Shown one piece after another: positions 12,501-21,530 of a stretch of 64,000 nucleotides of DNA (position 1 is its first letter; each line of letters starts with the position of its first letter). This DNA is from Elephas maximus indicus. Taxonomy: Eukaryota; Chordata; Mammalia; Proboscidea; Elephantidae. The notes under the pieces were generated by a model. It worked only from the letters and a program-made list of their open reading frames with translations, was not told the DNA's origin and searched no databases. The stretch is taken from contig NC_064820.1 in NCBI RefSeq assembly GCF_024166365.1, positions 147,146,001 to 147,210,000 of the forward strand, written 5' to 3'. Both the position numbers and the translations under genes were made by a program.

Positions 12501-15500
12501 ATAGACAGGAACTACTTTTTTTACTTTAGGTGAAGGGAAGGATAACATTCAACACAGTGGAGGTCAGCACAACTGGACTAAACCAAAGCAAAGCCGTTTC
12601 CTGAATAAAATCTCATTTACATTAGATGTTTTTCCTTCCCTCAGGATGTACATATGACTTCAAACCAAGCAAGGTCTAATCTGAACCAATTTGTAGATTT
12701 TTGCTTGGATTTGAAAGAAATATCCTCATATTTTCTGTCTCTCTCATAAACTTTTTATTTTGGAATAATTTTAGATTCTAAAAAAAGCTGCAAATATTAC
12801 ATAGAAAATTCTCATGTACCTCTCACCCAGTTCCCCCTATTGTTAAAAATCTTACATAACCCTGGTACTTTTTTAAAAACCAAGAAACCAACATTGGTAC
12901 GTTATTATTAACTAAATTCCAGACTTGATTTGGGTTTCACTAATGTCATTTATCTGTTCCAGGATACTAGATTGCATTTATTATATTAGTTTTTTGTTGC
13001 TGTTGTTGAGAATATACACAGCAGAACATATACCAATTCAAAAATATCTACATGTAGAATTCAGTGACTTTGATTTCATTCTTCAAGTTGTGCCACTATT
13101 CTTACCCTACTTTTCTGAGTTGTTCCTCCCATATTAACATAAACTCACTGCCTCCTAAGTTACCTTCTAATGTTTCCAGTTGCTGTTGTCAATTTGATCT
13201 CATCTGGATAGATCTTAAAAGAGTACAGTGCTCAAGGCAGATATTTTTTACTGGTTAAGGTAAACTATTGTTTAGGTTTAAGAAGACTTCAAGGAATATT
13301 TTTGGTTTGAGTTTTAAAGATTATCTCAGGTCAGTAGTTTCAGGGGTTCATCCAGCATCCATGCCTCTAGAAAGGCTGGATTCATGGGGATTTGAATTCT
13401 ATTCTGCATTTTCCCACTTTTGATCAGGATTATTCTACGGAATCGTTGACCAAAATGTTCAGTAATGGTAGGCACCATCTAGTTCTTCTGGTCATATGGC
13501 AAAGGAGGCAGTTGTTCATGGAGGCAGTTAACCGCGCATTCCATAGCTACCTCCTGTTCCTGGCTCTCCTTTTGTTGCTCCAGGAGAATAGAGACCAATT
13601 GTCGTGCCTTGGGTGGCTGCTTGCAAGTTTTTAAGACCCCAGGCACTAGGCAATGAACTAGGAGGTAGAACAGATGCACTGAACACGTTATTAGGCCAGT
13701 TAACTAGGATGTCCCATGATACTGTAACCCTAAATCTCCCAACCAAGGGACCAAATCCCATGAGGTATTTGGCAGTACATAAGCAACCTTAGCAGCTACT
13801 CTTTTTTTTTCTTTTTCTTTTTTTGTAAATATATCTATCACATAACTTTTGCCAATTCAACTTATTACAGGTATACAAAACTTATTGACAGCAATAAATC
13901 AATGTGATTTTTCATCACCGTAAACTGAAACTAAGCATATTGCATTAGTTTTTAAAACAATAGCTAAGATCAGAGGTTAATTTGGCTTTACAGAGATTCA
14001 CAGTGGCTTTGTTCAAATAAGTGAAAAGTGTTTCTTCATCTTCTTTATATTTAAATGTGAATAATTGGCCCAAACTCTTGGAGGGAACATTTATTGATAC
14101 ATTTTGTATGTTTAACTGTGACTCCATATTACCTGTATCTAAAGGCTTTAATCTTTTACTTAATTTCTTAGGGAGCTCTCAATATCAATGATAGAACCAT
14201 ACCTCAGCCCCCTATTCTTCAGCTTTCAGTGGAGAAACTGAGCAGGGATGGAGCTTTCCTCATGGATGCAGGCTTTGTAAGTAGTTTGGCTGAACCTGAC
14301 TCTTCTATCTGCCTATTACTGTACCTTTTTACTTGTTAGCATTTGGCTTCGTGCCCCTTAATATTCTTCTTCCTGGACAGATGATGTACTTTTTAACCTA
14401 TATATTTTGTATTTTGTACTAGCCCTCATTCTCCCTCCATAGCTTCCTTTCATGCCAAGCATATAATATCTTATCACTAAACTTACTCATCTTTTGACCT
14501 TCTAAAACGTGTGTGGTAGAAAGTGACTGAACAGACTCAGTGTTACAGTATCTCAAAATAATTTTTTGTCCTATTCTCCAGGAGATGATGCTTTGGGTTG
14601 GAAAAAATTGTGGACAGAATTTTCTCAGCCAAGTTCTAGGAGTTCAAAGCTATGCATCAATTCCACAGACTATGGTAAAGTTGATAATAGGATATTATGA
14701 AATTAGAACATAATTCCAAGAGTTTTTTAAAAAGGAAAATATCTCTACAGGTTTTACTTCTTGCTGAGTATAGTCATATTTTAATAGCATTCTTTAGATT
14801 GTTTTGTATCATTGACTTAACTGTTCTTATATATGGAATATTAATATTCATAGTTACTATTGTAGAGAGAAAGGAATGAATTTAGTTAATGGCAAAAAAA
14901 AAAGCATGCTGCAAATGGCATTAGTTTGACTTTTTTGTTTTTGTGTTTTTTTTTCTTTTTGGCAAGTGATTGCATTGTCTCTTCAGCAGGGTCCCCTTTT
15001 TAAGAGGTTTTTTTGGTAAAATATATATAACAAAACATTTATTGGCCGGATCCCTTTAATTGCTGCTGTGGAGTAAGAAATAAGCTAATTGCCACACTGG
15101 AGTACCTAGCAAATGACTGGTACTCAGTGGCAGTTGAATTAATATTGATTATTGTAGACAGTAATAATGGACTCTGCCTGTCACTAGCTATATGACCTTG
15201 GACAAGTCACTAATAGCCTCATACCCTCATTTGTAAAATAAGAATGCTCTTGCTTATGGAGGAATATTTGAAATGATGCATGAGAAAGCACTTGTTCAAC
15301 TGTATGGCATTTTAGATAATTTTGAATTATAAAGTTAGAATTAATTATAAAAGATGGTCTTATTTATATGTCATATATTTCAGTCCCTACTACCAATTTG
15401 TAACTAAGTTTGGAATGTGCATTTTATGTCAACACTTTTTCATATTTATGGGTTTAACTCCATTCATAGAGCAGTCTTATTTTACAAATGAGGCTATTAG

Positions 15501-17873
15501 TGACTTGTCCAAGGTCATATAGCTAGTGACAGTCAGAGTCCATTATTACAGTCTGCAATAATCAATATTAATTCAACTGCCACTGAATACCAGTCATTTG
15601 CTAGGTACTCCAGTGTGGCAATTAGCTTATTTCTTACTCCACAGCAGGAATTAAAGGGTTCCAGCCTATAAATGTATTCATAGGGTATTCATGTATTTTA
15701 CCTTGAGCAAAACTACTGGACTGAATGACTAGGGGTTTTAAGTAGTGAGGAGATGAGAAATGGTGATATTTGTAATAACCACCTGAATGAATCAGTTAAT
15801 TCTAGATCTCATAATAAAATGAAGAGAAGAGCTAGGAAGTTCTTCTAGATCAGGGTTCAGCAAACTAAATAAAGTTGTATTGAAACATAGCCATGCGTAT
15901 CATTTATGTATTGTCTATGGCTACGTTAATGGCAGAGTTGAATAGTTGGAACAGAAAGAAATGACCTCCAAGCCTAACATACTTACTATCTGGTCCTTTC
16001 AGAAAAAATTTGCCTGTACACCCATGTTCATTGCAGCATTATTTACAGTACCCAAAAGGTGGAAACAACCCATGTCCCTCAACAGATAAATGGATAAACA
16101 AAATGCAGTGTATACATACAATGCAATATTATTCAGTGATAAAGAGAAATGAGATTCTGATACATGCTACAACATGAATGAACCTTGAAAATGTCATGCT
16201 AAGTAGAATAAGTCAGACACAAAAGGAGAAATGTTGTATGATTGAAATATCTAATATAGGCAAATGCAGAGAGACTAAAGTTTATTAGTGATTACCAGGG
16301 GCCGAAGGTCCCTAGGTGGCAAAAACAGTTTATGCTTGACTGTTAACCTAAAGGTTAACCTAGCCAGCAATACCTTGGAAGATAGGCCTGGCGATCTGCT
16401 TCCACTAAGATTACAGCCAAGAAAATTGTACGGGGCAGTACTACTCTGCCACGTTGAGTCACTATGAGTTGGAATTGACTCGACATCAACTTAAAGCAGC
16501 AACAACAACTAGGCATTGGAGGGAGAGGAGAAGGAGGTAGTTATTGCCTAAGGGGTACTGAGTTACTGTTTGGAGTGATGAAAAGCTTTTAGAAATGGGT
16601 AGTGGTAATGTTTGCACAATATTGTGAATGAAATTAATGTCACTGAATTGAATACTTAAAAATAGTAAAGAAGGCAAAATTTTTGTTAAATATCTTTTAC
16701 CACAATAAAATTTAAAAGAAATTATATCAGTTGATGTAAGTGAAACAACAGTAAAGGTTACTATGCATCTTTTTCTAAGAAAAAATGTTTACCAACACTT
16801 GTTCTGGATCCTTACTAGAAAACTGTGGTTTTCAGCCAAGTAGCATGTGGTATGCATCACCTTAAACATGCAGAATCTCAACTCCCTACCTCCTACATCA
16901 GTGACTGCATTTCCGTAAGATCCCCAAGTGATTCATATACATGTTAAAGTTTGAGAACCGCTTATAGATGATACATTAGACATATGATTAAAATAAGTCG
17001 GATATTACTGGTTTTCCAGACGGGTCTTCCAGAACTTGATACACCAGAATCTACCAGAACAGTAGCTTTCATCTCTTGGCTTAGAGAGCAGAGACCATTT
17101 TTTCCAATACTTTATGTAATAAGGTAAGTTGAATTTTTCACTTATTTTTAGTGAACCAGTTTGTTTTGCCCTGCAGGGACCTGTTTTGAATCAGATATGT
17201 ATGCGATTTATTGCTTAAGCAAACTCTTCAGGAGGATATAGGAAAAAGAAAAAGAATTCTTCTCAGTAAATAAACCAAACCTGTTGCTGTCGAGTTGATT
17301 CCGACTCATAGCGATCCTATAGGACAGAGTAGAACTGCCCCATAGAGTTTCCAAGGAGTACCTGGTGGATTCAAACTGCCAACCTTTTGGTTAGCAGCCA
17401 AACACTTAACCACTGTGCCACCAGGGCTACTCTCAATAAATAGTAAGTACTAAATAAATATTGCTTTATATCCAATGTGTGTTTATGTCACAAGTATTAG
17501 AATTCCTAAATTTTTAATGAACTTGTTAGTAAAAAACTTAACTATTTCTCTTTAATTCCACTACAAACTTTCCCCTATACAACATGAAGTTATCATTATC
17601 TCCCAAGTATTGTCAGAGAAAGTATGTAGAAGTAGCTATTTGTATGGTAAATGTTTTGATGGTTATCAGAATATGCCAAAAGCCTTGTGACACCACCGTT
17701 TATTTTATTATTAAATTTTATCTAATGCACACAAATATTTTTACCTTTTATTCCTAAGGGATGAGAATCCAATGAAGGCAACCTTCCTTCAAAACATGGT
17801 AGAAGACAGAACAGAATCTGCGTTATCATACTATGAATTCCTCTTGCATATACAGCAGCAAGTGAATAAATGA
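377..17873 (+). CDS. SEC24A: SEC24A, COPII coat subunit, C-terminal 338 residues (spliced CDS, partial)
   Basis: SEC24A is the cargo-binding adaptor of the inner COPII coat. It pairs with SEC23 and, recruited by SAR1-GTP, selects membrane cargo for export from the ER. The part encoded here runs from the beta-barrel region through the helical domain and the gelsolin-like domain to the C-terminus (about residues 756-1093 of a protein of about 1,093). Recognisable stretches are [20 protein letters not shown] (exon 377), [17 protein letters not shown] (exon 4003), the helical-domain segment with [17 protein letters not shown] (exon 5685), MLWVGKN of the gelsolin-like domain (exon 14582), and the terminal [18 protein letters not shown] before TGA. 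Paralogue SEC24B is similar, but the sequence and the neighbouring CAMLG fit SEC24A. The protein is cytosolic and has no membrane segment. Confidence 0.96.
735..784 (+). repeat. AfroSINE 3' remnant
   Basis: Only the 3' part is recognisable: AAGGTCACCATGAGTTGGAG followed by a GATGGCAGC motif and a short AAC-type tail. It is diverged and 5'-truncated. Confidence 0.5.
1498..1553 (-). repeat. AfroSINE 3' fragment
   Basis: The segment AAACCAAACCCATTGTCATTG and the following GAGTTGATTCTGA is the reverse complement of the AfroSINE 3' end. The 5' half is missing. Confidence 0.6.
1680..2565 (-). repeat. old mammalian L1 (L1M-type) 3' region
   Basis: The stretch carries the typical antisense order of an old L1 3' end: AATGTATAATTTACATGCAG, a CAACCACCACCACAATCAAGA-like motif, then TAGCATAGTGCATTTGAAATT and the STATTTCATTGTATCC-like block. 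It is strongly diverged and carries no open frame. Confidence 0.7.
2790..3480 (-). repeat. old L1 ORF2 C-terminal remnant
   Basis: Blocks such as AGTTTATTAATTTCCATATTG, GATGATTCCTCTAAGATGG and CAGTTTATGTTCCCATCAGC match the antisense of the L1 ORF2 end. It is probably part of the same old L1 as 1680-2565. The flanking 3480-4000 shows nothing recognisable. Confidence 0.5.
4003..4113 (+). CDS. SEC24A: SEC24A coding exon
   Basis: The acceptor AG is at 4001-4002 and the donor GTAAG at 4114. The 111-nt exon encodes [36 protein letters not shown]. It ends one base into an alanine codon that is completed by CC in the next exon. An A15/T10 tract flanked by an 8-bp direct repeat starts only five bases into the following intron. 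Confidence 0.95.
4126..4150. repeat. A15/T10 tract flanked by 8-bp direct repeats
   Basis: Fifteen A (4126-4140) are followed directly by ten T (4141-4150). GAGTTATT stands on both sides, at 4118-4125 and 4151-4158. The left copy begins at intron position +5 of the SEC24A donor at 4114. It looks like an insertion consisting only of homopolymer between target-site duplications. Confidence 0.7.
4400..4655 (-). repeat. old L1 (L1M-type) 3' fragment
   Basis: ACAGCTTTATTGAGGTATAA and the later GCAGCCATCACCACGGTGTC are diagnostic of old L1 3' ends in antisense. The AfroSINE at 4661 is inserted at its inner edge. Confidence 0.7.
4661..4817 (+). repeat. AfroSINE with 10-bp target-site duplication
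   Basis: This short-type AfroSINE starts GGAAACCCTGGTGGCGTAGT and continues with tRNA-like A and B box regions to the ATGAGTCGGAATCAACTC tail. The exact duplication GACTTAAATA stands at 4651-4660 and 4818-4827. Confidence 0.9.
5395..5505 (-). repeat. MIR
   Basis: TTTTACAAATAAGGAGACTG then AGGCTCAGAAAGCTT-like and TAGCAGAGC-like segments form a MIR core. It is diverged. Confidence 0.6.
5685..5860 (+). CDS. SEC24A: SEC24A coding exon
   Basis: The acceptor is TTAG at 5681-5684 and the donor GTAAGG at 5861. The 176-nt exon encodes [21 protein letters not shown] through [10 protein letters not shown], the start of the helical domain. The phase joins exon 4003 without a break. Confidence 0.95.
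5905..6685. other. intron sequence without clear features
   Basis: No exon or recent repeat was recognised. The interval 6200-6480 is C/T-rich and may be a decayed L2. Confidence 0.4.
6690..7222. repeat. L2 LINE 3' end, split by a SINE
   Basis: CTAGGACAGGGATTTTAATC, CACTGTGTCCCAGCACTT and the terminal CAATAAATGGA-like end are typical of L2. The element is split by the older AfroSINE-like copy at 6981-7181. Confidence 0.7.
6981..7181 (-). repeat. older, longer AfroSINE-like copy
   Basis: The copy reads in antisense from a TTGATTCTGACTTATGGTGG 3' part to a TTAACAATTTGTACCACCC 5' part. It includes a CCAGGCCTTTCTTCTG middle segment that the short AfroSINEs lack. Flanks CCTAGTACA and CCTGGTACA (one mismatch) are the likely target duplication within L2. 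Confidence 0.75.
7998..8135 (+). CDS. SEC24A: SEC24A coding exon
   Basis: The acceptor is ATTACAG at 7991-7997 and the donor GTAAG at 8136. The exon is 46 complete codons, [16 protein letters not shown] through YRVDNLSDE, in the helical domain. The next intron, of about 6 kb, holds most of the recent L1 insertions of this gene. Confidence 0.95.
8281..8640 (-). repeat. L1 3' end insertion (afrotherian L1)
   Basis: TTATTGTGCTTTAGGTCAAA and the following 350 bp match the L1 3'UTR also seen at 26,108, 41,582 and 55,308. The insertion is 5'-truncated. GAGTAAAGAAA stands on both sides (8266 and 8641), giving the target duplication. Confidence 0.85.
8645..9365. other. intron sequence without clear features
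   Basis: AT-rich SEC24A intron. I see no exon, SINE or recent L1 here. Confidence 0.5.
9376..11224 (+). repeat. 5'-truncated L1, ORF2 C-terminus plus 3'UTR
   Basis: The first 0.9 kb corresponds to the end of L1 ORF2 (AGGAAATGCTCACAATCCCT, ATGCAGATCAAAACTATAAT) with stop codons. The rest is the 3'UTR ending in TTCACCTAAAGCACAATTT. AAGACTTTTG stands at 9366-9375 and 11225-11234. It lies in the same orientation as SEC24A. Confidence 0.88.
11856..12010 (-). repeat. AfroSINE
   Basis: Antisense short-type copy: CCAAACCCATTGCCGTCGAG to CTCTTAACCACTGAGCC. A short ATC-rich run (12005-12045) follows at its 5' end. Confidence 0.85.
12200..12221. repeat. (AAAT)n microsatellite
   Basis: Five tandem AAAT-type units. 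Confidence 0.85.
12442..12606 (+). repeat. internal L1 3'UTR piece with 17-bp flanking repeats
   Basis: The 165-bp segment matches the L1 3'UTR interior (compare 51,390-51,480), including GGTGAAGGGAAGGA and GGACTAAACCAAA. It lacks the L1 3' end and any poly(A) tail. AAAATCTCATTTACATT stands exactly at 12425-12441 and 12607-12623. Confidence 0.8.
12985..13800 (-). repeat. older afrotherian L1 3'UTR fragment
   Basis: The order of blocks (AGTTCTTCTGGTC, then GCAAGTTTTTAAGACCCCAG, then AGGATGTCCCATGATACTG) is shared with 28,940-29,455 and 30,600-31,680. It is diverged from the youngest L1 copies. Confidence 0.7.
14172..14276 (+). CDS. SEC24A: SEC24A coding exon
   Basis: The acceptor is TTCTTAG ending at 14171 and the donor GTAAGT at 14277. 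The exon is 35 complete codons, [20 protein letters not shown] through FLMDAGF, leading into the gelsolin-like domain. The final residue is Phe where I expect Ser from human SEC24A (from memory). Confidence 0.93.
14582..14674 (+). CDS. SEC24A: SEC24A coding exon (gelsolin-like domain)
   Basis: The acceptor is CTCCAG ending at 14581 and the donor GTAAAG at 14675. The exon is 31 complete codons, [20 protein letters not shown] through SYASIPQTM. The first two residues (EM) differ from the VL I recall in human SEC24A. The remainder is the conserved LWVGKN core of the gelsolin-like fold. Confidence 0.93.
15036..15250 (+). repeat. left arm of a long inverted repeat
   Basis: The reverse complement of 15052-15242 matches 15476-15658 with a handful of mismatches and one gap of about 9 bp. 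Weaker similarity extends both ends to about 15036 and 15250. The arm includes a MIR core (GACCTTGGACAAGTCACTAA). Confidence 0.9.
15165..15290 (+). repeat. MIR inside the inverted-repeat arm
   Basis: TATGACCTTGGACAAGTCAC followed by a CTCATTTGTAAAATAAGAAT segment is the MIR core. Its reversed copy lies at 15476-15550. Confidence 0.65.
15468..15674 (-). repeat. right arm of a long inverted repeat
   Basis: Reverse-complement partner of 15036-15250; the inner spacer is about 217 bp. The shared run AATCAATATTAATTCAACTG is exact. Confidence 0.9.
15851..16011 (+). repeat. hAT-type MITE remnant
   Basis: CAGGGTTCAGCAAACT at one end and AGAAAAAATTTGCC at the other, with AATAAAGTTGTATTGAAACA and TTGTCTATGGCTACG between, match a common mammalian hAT-Charlie-type nonautonomous element. 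I do not assign a family name. Confidence 0.6.
16012..16715 (+). repeat. old L1 3' end, split by an AfroSINE
   Basis: CACCCATGTTCATTGCAGCA and AACATGAATGAACCTTGAAA are L1 ORF2/3'UTR sequence of an old family. The AfroSINE at 16303-16509 interrupts it, after which CACAATAAAATTTAAAAG ends it. Confidence 0.75.
16303..16509 (+). repeat. AfroSINE, longer type
   Basis: TCCCTAGGTGGCAAAAACAG starts the copy. The middle contains GATCTGCTTCCACTAAGATT, absent from the short type. The 3' end is ATGAGTTGGAATTGACTC with a (CAA)n tail. Confidence 0.8.
16822..16970 (-). repeat. MER5A-like hAT MITE
   Basis: The block order TGTGGTTTTCAGCC, GCATCACCTTAAACATGCAG and GTTTGAGAACCGC fits MER5A, diverged. Confidence 0.55.
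17020..17123 (+). CDS. SEC24A: SEC24A coding exon
   Basis: The acceptor is TTTTCCAG ending at 17019 and the donor GTAAGT at 17124. The 104-nt exon encodes [20 protein letters not shown] through FFPILYVI plus two bases of an arginine codon. Confidence 0.95.
17273..17429 (-). repeat. AfroSINE
   Basis: Antisense short-type copy, AACCTGTTGCTGTCGAGTTG to CACTGTGCCACCAGGGC. CTCAGTAAATA and CTCAATAAATA flank it as an imperfect target duplication. Confidence 0.88.
17759..17873 (+). CDS. SEC24A: SEC24A last coding exon with stop
   Basis: The acceptor AG is at 17757-17758. The first base completes AGG (Arg). The exon encodes [20 protein letters not shown] through the C-terminal HIQQQVNK and ends in TGA at 17871-17873. 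Confidence 0.95.
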
Positions 17874-18178
17874 GCAAATGAAGAAATTTTACTTATATAA
17901 TGTGGAACACCTGAGAACGTATAATATCTTCCTTTTCTATTAGGTTTTTGGACTAATGTGATGATTAAGATGTTCTCACTGTGATTTCGACAAGCTATAG
18001 CAAATAAAGGACCATAGCCGAGAATCAAACATGCAACTCTGAATACTGTACTTTTCAATTCAAAATGTATCTACGTATGATTGGATACCTTTTTTCCTTC
18101 GTTGCCAGTTATGTTTGTGTTGTTATGGATTGAAATAAGAAATGAGACAATATTGCAGAGGCAAAGTACATTTTGTAA

Positions 18179-18184
18179 AATAAA
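18179..18184 (+). terminator. possible proximal poly(A) signal of SEC24A
   Basis: This AATAAA is about 305 nt after the stop codon and is followed by GT-rich sequence (GTGTTCAAAGTGTATATTTGT). It would give a short 3'UTR isoform. A second AATAAA lies at 18,721-18,726. Use is inferred only. Confidence 0.5.
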
Positions 18185-20706
18185 GATTTCTGTGTTCAAA
18201 GTGTATATTTGTCATTTTTTAATTTTCTGAATTTTTGGCTGCTACATTTAAAACCTCACAAGACTAAGTGTTGCAGGGAAGTTATAAATCTATTGATAAA
18301 GATCTTAAAAAAAAAATTTAGAAGGGAATAGAATGTAGACAAAGTAGAATCTATCTCCTGTACCTGTTTTTTTTTTTTTTTCTTTTTTAAGGAAGGAAAA
18401 GGATCATCATGTTAACTAAAACTAGAGTAAACTAACTCTAGCTTAAGAAGAACAATATAAATTCAAGCTTTAAAATCTGTCAGTATTCTTTATACTTGAA
18501 GAACAAAGTCACTTTGATTTGAAGTGAAAACTATAATGAAGTGGTTTTCTGATTTGCCTCAAGAATTCTTGGACATTCTGTCTTACTCTGCAGTGAAAAG
18601 AATTGGAGCTGTCTTCATAAATGTATTGGGACTGGGCAATGATGATAGGGAGATGGGAACTTTAATTATCTTGATTGTTTAAGTGGGCTTTGTTTGGAAC
18701 AATTCTGCCCTGTGATGTATAATAAAAGTGTTATTTTGGTGAAATGAGGGTGATTGAAAGAAATTAAAGGTTTTAAATGCTGTCTCAAATGCATCAGTAA
18801 CATTTTTCTAAGGAGTTTAATAATTAAATTGGAAGTCGCTCATAAGAAATTTTTATTCTTGGATATAAAAACATTAAAACGTGAATGCTGCTGTTTGATT
18901 TGGTGGATATTAAGATCACACAAATCTGATAACAGTGAAGTTATGAAAGAAACTTGATTTCTGAACATGCTTAAAGACTGCTTTTTTGATTCAGAGAAAT
19001 ATTATAGTTAAAAGTGTTAAGCGAATTTTGTTTACAAATAGGTAAATTATGCGCCTTTTTATATTTAAAGTGCTGTGATACAATATCTTTAAGAGTTTGG
19101 CTCAGTTTTCACAGATTCAGTTTGTCTTGTATGAACTTCTGAAAGTAAAAGATGTTCGTGTATAATATTTGATAAAAAGATTTTTTGTTTTAATGGGTTG
19201 GAAAATGTGTTTACAATTTTGGTCTCATATGATCACCAACGAAATAGTAACTTTCAGGTTTACATCAACATGAGCTGACTTCAACTGAGATGTTCTGGGA
19301 TGGGAAAAAAGGTGGTCCCACTAGAGTGTACAGCTACTGCTTGCCAACTGGATCAGAATAATTGTGTTTTATAAAAATATCATCTCCCTTAAGCAGTGTT
19401 AAGGTTTGTTTTCAGTGTGCAAGTTGTACATTGAACTGCAAGTTTTCTTCAAAACAGCTTCATTTTTTAGGAAGCAAATTGCAAATTATAGCAAATTAAA
19501 ATAAATTTATATTTTCCCTTTTAAAGAAACTAAGAGTCACTGTTATGCACTGGTTTTTCTTAAAATAACAAATTCTCTTCTTAATGTGAATTTTAAATGT
19601 TGGTATTTGTAAGTCCCTTCTTAACAGTAAAGGATCTCTCAGAGGGAAAAGTTTGTGCTTCTAGGGACAGTAATCTTCCTTGTGCCTCACACTTCATCCC
19701 TAGGTGGATATGACTCTCGTTATTACCACATGCTTTGTTAGCATATTTGACAGATTTACTTTAAAATTTTTACTTTAAAAATTATTTCAGGTATTGTGTA
19801 ACATGTGCAATCCAGAATAATTTGATCGTAGCCAGGTCATAAAAATTCCTTTTGTGTTCACAATACTTTTCATCTTCAATCTCCAGATAATGAAGGAATG
19901 AATGAACCTTTTGGAGACATTGATGTTAAGCAATTCTTTGCAATATTGAATGTGATTTTTAGTTTGATTTTTTTCTTTTTTGGGGGGGCAGTGGGGCAGC
20001 ACCTCCTATCTCATCTTGTATTACTTTTTGATGTAAAGCAACTAAGATTTACAATATGCCATATTTTTTTTATGATAGTTGTAAATTATCATGAAAGATC
20101 CTTGAATTTTCTACAGATCTACAACTACTAAAGTAAAAGATAAGGGCAATCTTGGTATTTAAATCTGAGCATGACGGTTATACCATAAAAAGTACTCTAT
20201 TTTTCTAATTTCTAGGATTTTTAAAATAACATTTCTGTACGTCTGACATACTAATACCATTCAAGCAGTACCAGTTATTTTAGTTTGCATATATTTTCAT
20301 TATTTTTAATTTAATATAATGTATTTAGTCTAATAGACTGTTTTGCAATAATTAGAATAAAAGATTTATTTCTTCTAATCAAAGATGCATAACAGCTATT
20401 ATCTAGGGGACCACCAAATGTGATTTTAAGATTTTGTTAACTATTACAAATATAATCCTTATATCGAAGTTTTAACTTTGTAAAGTAGTGTATAATATTG
20501 TAACATTAAATTCTTGTTCTTAAATTCAGATGTATTGATCTTCAATGTGTTGTGTTAAATCTTGCTTCTCTGAAATGTTAAGAAACAAGATTTGTCCTCC
20601 TTTATACAGTTTGTAATTTTCACTGTTTTATTCCTGTTAAAAACAGTCATTTGTAACCCATGCAAATAATCATTTGATCTGTGCTAATTTATGAGTTTGG
20701 CTATTC

Positions 20707-20712
20707 AATAAA
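20707..20712 (+). terminator. probable distal poly(A) signal of SEC24A
   Basis: This AATAAA lies in CTATTCAATAAAGTTAATTG and is the last hexamer before the repeat-rich intergenic DNA. It fits a 3'UTR of the length I recall for mammalian SEC24A. Confidence 0.65.
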
Positions 20713-20891
20713 GTTAATTGAAAGAGATTACATACAGTGACTTGTTAAAGTGATATAAACAATTTGCCAATGCCAACTACGTTGTGCTTACAAGTTAAGT
20801 CAATTGTTGAAGGTGTTTTAAAACTCATAAGTAGGTGCCTGGGAGGTTAAAGGTTATTTTTTTCTCGGTGTTTTAAAGATATTATATAATC

Positions 20892-21094
20892 GGGTAGCTT
20901 CTGTCTGGAGGGGAGATGAGAAGGCAGAGGGGGACAGAAGCTGGCTGAATGGACACGGAAATAAAGGGTGGAGAGAAGGAGTGTGCTGTCTCATTAGGGG
21001 GAGAGTGACTAGGAGTATATAGCAAGGTATATATAAATTTTTGTATGAGAGACTGACTTGATTTGTAAACTTTCACTTAAAGCATGATAAAAAC
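20892..21094 (+). repeat. L1 3' end (200 bp)
   Basis: GATGAGAAGGCAGAGGGGGA to GTAAACTTTCACTTAAAGCA is the terminal L1 3'UTR. It is flanked by AAAGATATTATATAAT (20875) and AAAGATATTATGTAAT (21099). Confidence 0.85.
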
Positions 21095-21139
21095 TAAAAA
21101 GATATTATGTAATTGTCTTCTGGACACTTTTTTACTGAT

Positions 21140-21530
21140 CAGAAAACTGTTGCCAGTCTAATTGTTCATTTGATGATAATCCCTGGTATATTTTAAGATT
21201 TTTGTTTTATTCTTAAAGCTCTATGGTTTTACTACTCTGGGTTTTGTTGTTTTTCTGCTTGTTATTCAGAGCACACTTTTAATTAATTTGAAGATTGTTG
21301 TCCATCTTCAATTCTGGGAATTTTTCAGCTATTTTCCCTGTAAATATTTCCTTCTCTGCCATTCCCTTTATTCTTTTGTTATCTCCAGAATTCCTATTAG
21401 TTGTATGTCTTCACTAATTCCTTTTTTTCTTTTTTACTATGTCCAAATTAGAGTTTAATCTCCTGTATTGAATTTTGTATTTGCATAGCTACATTTTTCA
21501 TTTCCGAGACTGATTTTTATACCTTTTTTT
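21140..21530 (-). repeat. old L1 ORF1 fragment
   Basis: GGGAATTTTTCAGCTATTTT and CCAGAATTCCTATTAGTTGT correspond in antisense to the L1 ORF1 region (compare 59,180-59,340). It is decayed. Confidence 0.55.

Larger units (their letters stand above)
1..20735 (+). other. SEC24A: SEC24A gene, 3' portion (introns, last eight coding exons, 3'UTR)
   Basis: The window opens inside an intron of SEC24A and contains the rest of the gene. Eight exons with AG acceptors and GT donors join in one open frame: 377-550, 4003-4113, 5685-5860, 7998-8135, 14172-14276, 14582-14674, 17020-17123 and 17759-17873. The spliced length of 1,016 nt plus one base from the preceding exon equals 339 codons including the stop, so no frameshift is present. 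The upstream part (N-terminal region, zinc finger, trunk) lies left of the window. The 3' limit is set by the AATAAA at 20,707. The introns are filled with SINE, L1, L2, MIR and MITE copies listed separately. Confidence 0.95.
17874..20735 (+). other. SEC24A: SEC24A 3'UTR
   Basis: This AT-rich, largely repeat-free sequence of about 2.9 kb follows the stop codon. No SINE or L1 was recognised in it, unlike nearly all flanking DNA, which fits selection on a transcribed UTR. Possible poly(A) hexamers are at 18,179, 18,721 and 20,707, so shorter isoforms are plausible. The first recent L1 insertion to the right starts at about 20,892, just beyond the proposed end. Confidence 0.75.
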
